Assembly (NCBI GenBank): GCA_031264825.1
Contig: JAISDL010000008.1
Span: forward strand, 1-7,134
Length of the DNA: 7,134 bases
Reading direction: 5' to 3'
From: Accumulibacter sp.
GTDB lineage: Bacteria; Pseudomonadota; Gammaproteobacteria; Burkholderiales; Rhodocyclaceae
The notes beneath the pieces are model-generated. The model did not search any database. It worked only from the letters and a program-made list of their open reading frames with translations, and was not told the DNA's origin. A program made the translations under genes and the position numbers. Positions 3,805 to 7,134 of this stretch are shown in pieces; position 1 is the first letter of the stretch; every line of letters starts with the position of its first letter.

Positions 3805-5265
3805 TCAGGCCGTTCCGCCGACCGTCAGCCCGTCGACGCGCAGCGTCGGCTGCCCGACGCCGACCGGAACGCTCTGACCGTCCTTGCCGCAAGTACCGAC
3901 GCCCGAATCGAGGCGCATGTCGTTGCCGACCATCGCGATCCGGTTCATGACGTCGATTCCGTTCCCGATCAGCGTCGCGCCGCGCACGGGGTGGCCTATC
4001 CGGCCGTTTTCGATCAAGTAGGCCTCGGACATCGAAAAGACGAATTTCCCGTTCGTGATGTCGACCTGACCGCCGCCGAAGTTGAGCGCGTAGATGCCTT
4101 TTTTCACCGACGCCAATATCTCTTCGGCGGTCTTGTCGCCGTTCATCATCATCGTATTCGTCATGCGCGGTAACGGCGGGTGCGCGAAGGACTCGCGCCG
4201 CCCGTTCCCGGTCGGAGAGACACCCATCAGACGGGCGTTGAGCGTATCCTGCATATAGCCTGTGAGAACGCCGTCGTCGATCAGAACGGTTCGGCGCGTC
4301 GGGTTGCCCTCGTCGTCGATCGCAAGCGAGCCGCGCCTGAACGGCAGCGTGCCGTCGTCGACGACCGTGACGCCCTTCGCGGCGACGCGCTCGCCGACAC
4401 GCCCCGAAAAGGTCGAACTGCCCTTGCGGTTGAAATCTCCTTCGAGGCCGTGGCCGACGGCTTCGTGCAGCAGGATTCCCGGCCAGCCGGGACCGAGGAC
4501 GACCGTCATCGGCCCCGCGGGCGCAGGACGCGCTTCGAGATTGACGAGCGCCTGGTGTACCGCGTTTCGCGCGTAGGCGCGCAGGGTCTCGTCGTCGAAA
4601 CACGCGTAATCGGTCCGCCCGCCGCCGCCGAACGAGCCTTGCTCGCGGCGTCCGTTCGCGCCTTCGACGATGACCGTCAGCGAAACGCGCACGAGCGGAC
4701 GCACGTCGGCGACCGTCGGGCCGCCGCTTCGCGCGACGAGTATGACCTCGTATTCTCCGGCGACCGACGCCATCACCTGGATCACACGCGCGTCTTCGGC
4801 GCGCGCGTAGCTTTCCAGCTTTTCGAGCAGACGGACTTTGGAGTCCGCGTCGAGCGAGAGCAGGGGGTCGATCGGCGCGTAGAGTTCGCGCCTCGCGGAT
4901 TTTCCCGGTTTCGACGCGGCCTTTACGCGAGCCTTTTGCCCCGACGCCGAAATCGCGCGCACCGCCTTTGCCGCGTCGACGAGCGAGGACAGGCTGACGT
5001 TGTCCGAATACGCGAACGCCGTCTTCTCGCCGGAAACGGCGCGCACGCCGACGCCTTCGTCGATGTTGAAGCTCCCCGACTTGACGATGCCTTCTTCGAG
5101 ACTCCACGCTTCCGAGCGGCTGTACTGGAAGTAGAGGTCGGCGTAATCGACGCCCGACGTCACGATGGAAGCGACGACGCGCGAAAGATCGTCGTCGTTC
5201 AAGTCGTGCGCGGACAGCAGGGTTTCTTTCGCGTGCGCGAGGTGCGCATCCGAATTTTGCATCAT
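3805..5265 (-). CDS. tldD: TldD, metallopeptidase subunit of the TldD/TldE complex
   Basis: TldD is the catalytic half of the cytoplasmic TldD/TldE (PmbA) zinc protease, known for cleaving unfolded or leader peptides (microcin B17 precursor, CcdA antitoxin). At 486 residues it matches E. coli TldD (481). The N-terminal domain (about 25-190) includes YADLYFQYSRSEAWSLEEGIVKSGS and GVGVRAVSGEKTAFAYSDN, typical of the family. The zinc motif HEAVGH is at 267-272 in WPGILLHEAVGHGLEGD. A conserved cysteine, C459 in SGVGTCGKDGQSVPVG, corresponds to the third metal ligand, and the C-terminal domain ends in the usual GQPTLRVDGLTVGGTA. The start has two adjacent ATGs (5265, 5262), and AGGAG lies 9 bases before the first. 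tldE is not in the window. The gene starts 37 bp after waaP, so co-transcription with the LPS genes is likely, and aroG lies downstream. Confidence 0.96.
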   Translation of the reverse strand: MMQNSDAHLAHAKETLLSAHDLNDDDLSRVVASIVTSGVDYADLYFQYSRSEAWSLEEGIVKSGSFNIDEGVGVRAVSGEKTAFAYSDNVSLSSLVDAAKAVRAISASGQKARVKAASKPGKSARRELYAPIDPLLSLDADSKVRLLEKLESYARAEDARVIQVMASVAGEYEVILVARSGGPTVADVRPLVRVSLTVIVEGANGRREQGSFGGGGRTDYACFDDETLRAYARNAVHQALVNLEARPAPAGPMTVVLGPGWPGILLHEAVGHGLEGDFNRKGSSTFSGRVGERVAAKGVTVVDDGTLPFRRGSLAIDDEGNPTRRTVLIDDGVLTGYMQDTLNARLMGVSPTGNGRRESFAHPPLPRMTNTMMMNGDKTAEEILASVKKGIYALNFGGGQVDITNGKFVFSMSEAYLIENGRIGHPVRGATLIGNGIDVMNRIAMVGNDMRLDSGVGTCGKDGQSVPVGVGQPTLRVDGLTVGGTA

Positions 5266-5302
5266 GGTATTTCGCTCCTGACGGAGGCGACGGACGATTT
5301 TG

Positions 5303-6106
5303 TCATATCGCGTCGCCGTAGCGCTGCTTGCGCCGGTACAATTTTTTCATCTTTTCTTCCAGCAAGGGGAAAAGGCCCGGTTCCTCGCGCAAAACCTCGC
5401 ACAGGGGCTTTCCAAAGTAAGCACGCACGAAACGCAATTTGTCGCGCCGCGTCAGGCCGATTTCCATAATCGAAAAATAAAGCGCCGCCAGATCCTTGTC
5501 GCGCCAGCGTTTCGGCACGGACGCGCGCGTCTGCGCGCGGTGGAGGTCGATCAGCGCGAGCGAGAGCGCCTCCGGAGACGGCGGCGGGTCGGCGGACAAC
5601 AAAAAGTGACAGATGTAGCAGTCGCGGTGATTGACGCCCGCGCGGTGCATCGCGCCGACCATTTCCGCGACCCTTGCTAGCAGCGCGCGCTTCAACGCCA
5701 GGAGCGGCGGCGCGGCGCGCCAATCGCGCGTGAAGACGTCGAGATCGACCGCGGGCGCGATTTCACGAGTAATGATGAACGAATGCCTTCGCGCCAAACC
5801 GCCACGCTCGCCGAAAGCCACCGCCGTCATCGTGGAGACTCCGGCCTCGTGCAGGCGTTCGAGCGCCGTCCACTCCTGCGCCGCGCCGAGCACCGGGAGT
5901 TTCAGTGTGAGCAGATTCTTGACGATTTCCCGGAGGCTGTTGCCGCGATGGATTTTCACGAAGTAGCCCAAGCCGTCGATCTCCACGCGCAGCGTGCGGC
6001 GGACCTTCATGTCGCGGAAAATTTCGCCTTGCAGGTTTTCGACTTCGACAAAGGGATCTTTGCCGCGCCAGAGCGACAAAAAGGGTTCGGCGAGGACGAG
6101 CTTCAC
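5303..6106 (-). CDS. waaP: LPS core heptose(I) kinase WaaP (RfaP)
   Basis: WaaP is a protein-kinase-like enzyme at the inner face of the inner membrane that phosphorylates heptose I of the LPS inner core, a modification important for outer-membrane integrity. The 267 residues align end to end with E. coli WaaP. FLSLWRGKDPFVEVENLQGEIFR is at 9-31, YFVKIHRG with the candidate ATP-binding K51 at 48-55, and EWTALERL at 78-85. The catalytic loop NHRDCYICHFLL (159-170) has D162, and DLHRAQ (187-192) follows, with RRWRDKDLAALYFS-like sequence after it. The start is GTG at 6106, overlapping the waaG stop as GTGA (6106-6103), so translation is probably coupled to waaG. A GGAG lies about 10 bases before the start. 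No signal peptide or membrane segment is seen. Confidence 0.95.
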   Translation of the reverse strand: MKLVLAEPFLSLWRGKDPFVEVENLQGEIFRDMKVRRTLRVEIDGLGYFVKIHRGNSLREIVKNLLTLKLPVLGAAQEWTALERLHEAGVSTMTAVAFGERGGLARRHSFIITREIAPAVDLDVFTRDWRAAPPLLALKRALLARVAEMVGAMHRAGVNHRDCYICHFLLSADPPPSPEALSLALIDLHRAQTRASVPKRWRDKDLAALYFSIMEIGLTRRDKLRFVRAYFGKPLCEVLREEPGLFPLLEEKMKKLYRRKQRYGDAI

Positions 6107-7134
6107 CGCGCGCGCTCCGCCAATACGAGGTCCGCGGCGCGTTCGGGCATCGAATACAGGTCGGCTGTATCGGCGTAATCGAGTCCGTTGCGCGACCAGG
6201 CGCGGCGTGCCGGCTCGTCGGCGAGCATATGGACGAGCGCGGCGTCGAGCGCGCCCTGCGCAAAGGGGCTCGCGAGAACGCGGCCGGCGTCGGCATCGAC
6301 GACATAGCGCGCGTAGCCGCAGACGTCGGTCGTGAGCACCGGCAGTCCCGCCGCCATCGCTTCGAGCAGAACGGTCCCGGTGTTTTCGTTGTACGCCGGG
6401 TGAATCAGGAGGTCGGCGCCGAGCAAAAAGCGCGGGATGTCGTCGCGCCCCTTGAGGATCGTCGCCCGCGCACCGAGGCGAAGCGCCTTGATCTGGAGCA
6501 GGAAAGGCGTGGGGTCGTCCTGGCCGACCGCCATCAGATAAACGCGCTCGCGCAAGGCGCCGGGGAGCGCGGCGACGGCCTTGAGGCTGCGGTCGAGGCC
6601 TTTCGTCTTGAACCCGGAGCCGATCTGAACGATCAGCAAGTCCTCGTTCGCCAAACCGAATTCACAGCGAAATTCGGCGCGGACGGCGGAGGCGTCCGGC
6701 GGCGCGCACCGGTCGCGCGCGATTCCCGGAGGGAGGAGGTGAAAGCGTTCCGGCGGCGTTCCGTAGTGCTTGACGAAAAACGGGCGTTGCGCGTCGGAGA
6801 TCATCAGGATTTCCGTTTTGCTCTTCGCGTCGAACACGGCGCGTTCGTACGCGGCGAAATGCCGGTAGCGCGGCGACCATCGGTAAAAAAACGACCGCAA
6901 CGAACGCGCTTTTTCTTCATAGCACGGGTCGGCTGCGTAATAGACGTCGAGTCCGGGCATCTTGTTGAAGCCGACGACGCGATCCGCCGAGTCGCGTTTT
7001 AAGTCCTCGGCAACCCACGCGGTAAATTTTTCGTTCCGCCTCGTATTGGAACACGCCTTGACCGGAGCGACCCGGACGTCGAAACCTTCGGGAATCGCGC
7101 CCTCCCAGATCAGGGTATAGACGCGGACGGCGTG
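6103..7134 (-). CDS. waaG: LPS core alpha-1,3-glucosyltransferase WaaG (RfaG), 5' end outside window
   Basis: WaaG is a GT4-family, GT-B-fold transferase that adds the first outer-core glucose from UDP-glucose to heptose II. The frame stays open to the window edge, reading HAVRVYTLIWEGAIPEGFDV... before MPGLDVYYAADPCYEEK. The ATG at 6960 is therefore internal: E. coli WaaG has NKMPGLDVYFAAD at the same place. About 31 N-terminal residues, including the glycine-rich acceptor-side loop, are missing. In the 343 visible residues the basic membrane-interacting segment YEEKARS...RYRHFAAYERAVF is at 72-101, and GSGFKTKGLDRS (173-184) supplies the sugar-nucleotide-binding Lys. Threonine replaces the Arg that precedes it in E. 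coli. The EX7E motif is E250/E258 in NENTGTVLLEAMAAGLPVLTT. The C-terminus YADTADLYSMPERAADLV is typical. Its stop codon overlaps the waaP start. Confidence 0.95.
   Translation of the reverse strand, partial: HAVRVYTLIWEGAIPEGFDVRVAPVKACSNTRRNEKFTAWVAEDLKRDSADRVVGFNKMPGLDVYYAADPCYEEKARSLRSFFYRWSPRYRHFAAYERAVFDAKSKTEILMISDAQRPFFVKHYGTPPERFHLLPPGIARDRCAPPDASAVRAEFRCEFGLANEDLLIVQIGSGFKTKGLDRSLKAVAALPGALRERVYLMAVGQDDPTPFLLQIKALRLGARATILKGRDDIPRFLLGADLLIHPAYNENTGTVLLEAMAAGLPVLTTDVCGYARYVVDADAGRVLASPFAQGALDAALVHMLADEPARRAWSRNGLDYADTADLYSMPERAADLVLAERAR

Noticed and set aside
3710..5107. 465-codon minus-strand frame within tldD
   Set aside because: Extremely Arg-rich translation overlapping the full-length tldD frame, which carries HEAVGH and all conserved blocks.
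4180..5469. 429-codon plus-strand frame opposite tldD and the waaP end
   Set aside because: Antisense shadow in high-GC codons. No domain was recognised, and it spans two well-supported genes.
6960..7134. waaG beginning at the ATG at 6960
   Set aside because: The 58 upstream codons have no stop and match WaaG (HAVRVYT...DRVVGFNK), so the ATG is internal.

Overview
The window looks like chromosomal DNA of a GC-rich Gram-negative proteobacterium, most likely a betaproteobacterium. The reasons are the LPS inner-core genes waaG and waaP, an AroG-type DAHP synthase next to tldD with a PduO-type adenosyltransferase nearby, and REP-like GTTGGG...CCCAAC hairpin repeats. The taxonomic placement is inference from gene content, not from a search.

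Layout. (1) Positions 1 to about 1331 hold the right-hand part of an IS110-family element of the IS1111 group: a transposase cut by the window edge (1-1020), then about 310 bases of non-coding right end. That segment folds on paper into a bridge-RNA (seekRNA)-like structure at about 1107-1250. (2) About 1332-1660 is gene-free and repeat-rich: half of a REP-like hairpin abutting the IS end, a C/G-run hairpin, three perfect 8-bp tandem repeats, and a complete second copy of the REP-like hairpin. (3) 1671-2237 (+) is a PduO-type cob(I)alamin adenosyltransferase. (4) 2238-2589 is a convergent intergenic region made of two mirror-image modules, each with 7-bp repeats facing a central GC hairpin, around a third REP-like copy. 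(5) On the minus strand, reading leftwards from 7134, lie waaG (5' end outside the window), waaP, tldD and aroG. waaG and waaP overlap by 4 bp and tldD follows after 37 bp, which suggests one transcript. aroG follows after 141 bp with its own candidate promoter.

The most interesting observation is in the IS right end. A 9-bp perfect stem (1118-1126/1172-1180) encloses an internal loop capped by a small hairpin. The 5' side of the loop reads GCTCAGCCC and the 3' side reads ATAGGTTG. Together these specify the target GCTCAGCCC/AACCTAT, the right half of the REP-like hairpin. The sequence abutting the IS right end is a copy of that hairpin, broken within one or two bases of the point where the two guides meet. 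The window therefore appears to hold the recombinase, its predicted guide RNA and the guide-specified site, and two further near-matching copies of the site lie at 1529-1559 and 2388-2418. RNA-guided IS110/IS1111 transposition and REP targeting by IS110 relatives are known biology. The guide and target assignment for this element is read here from sequence alone.

The remaining genes are well-recognised core functions: LPS core assembly and phosphorylation, a TldD-family peptidase subunit, the first step of aromatic biosynthesis, and adenosylcobalamin formation.
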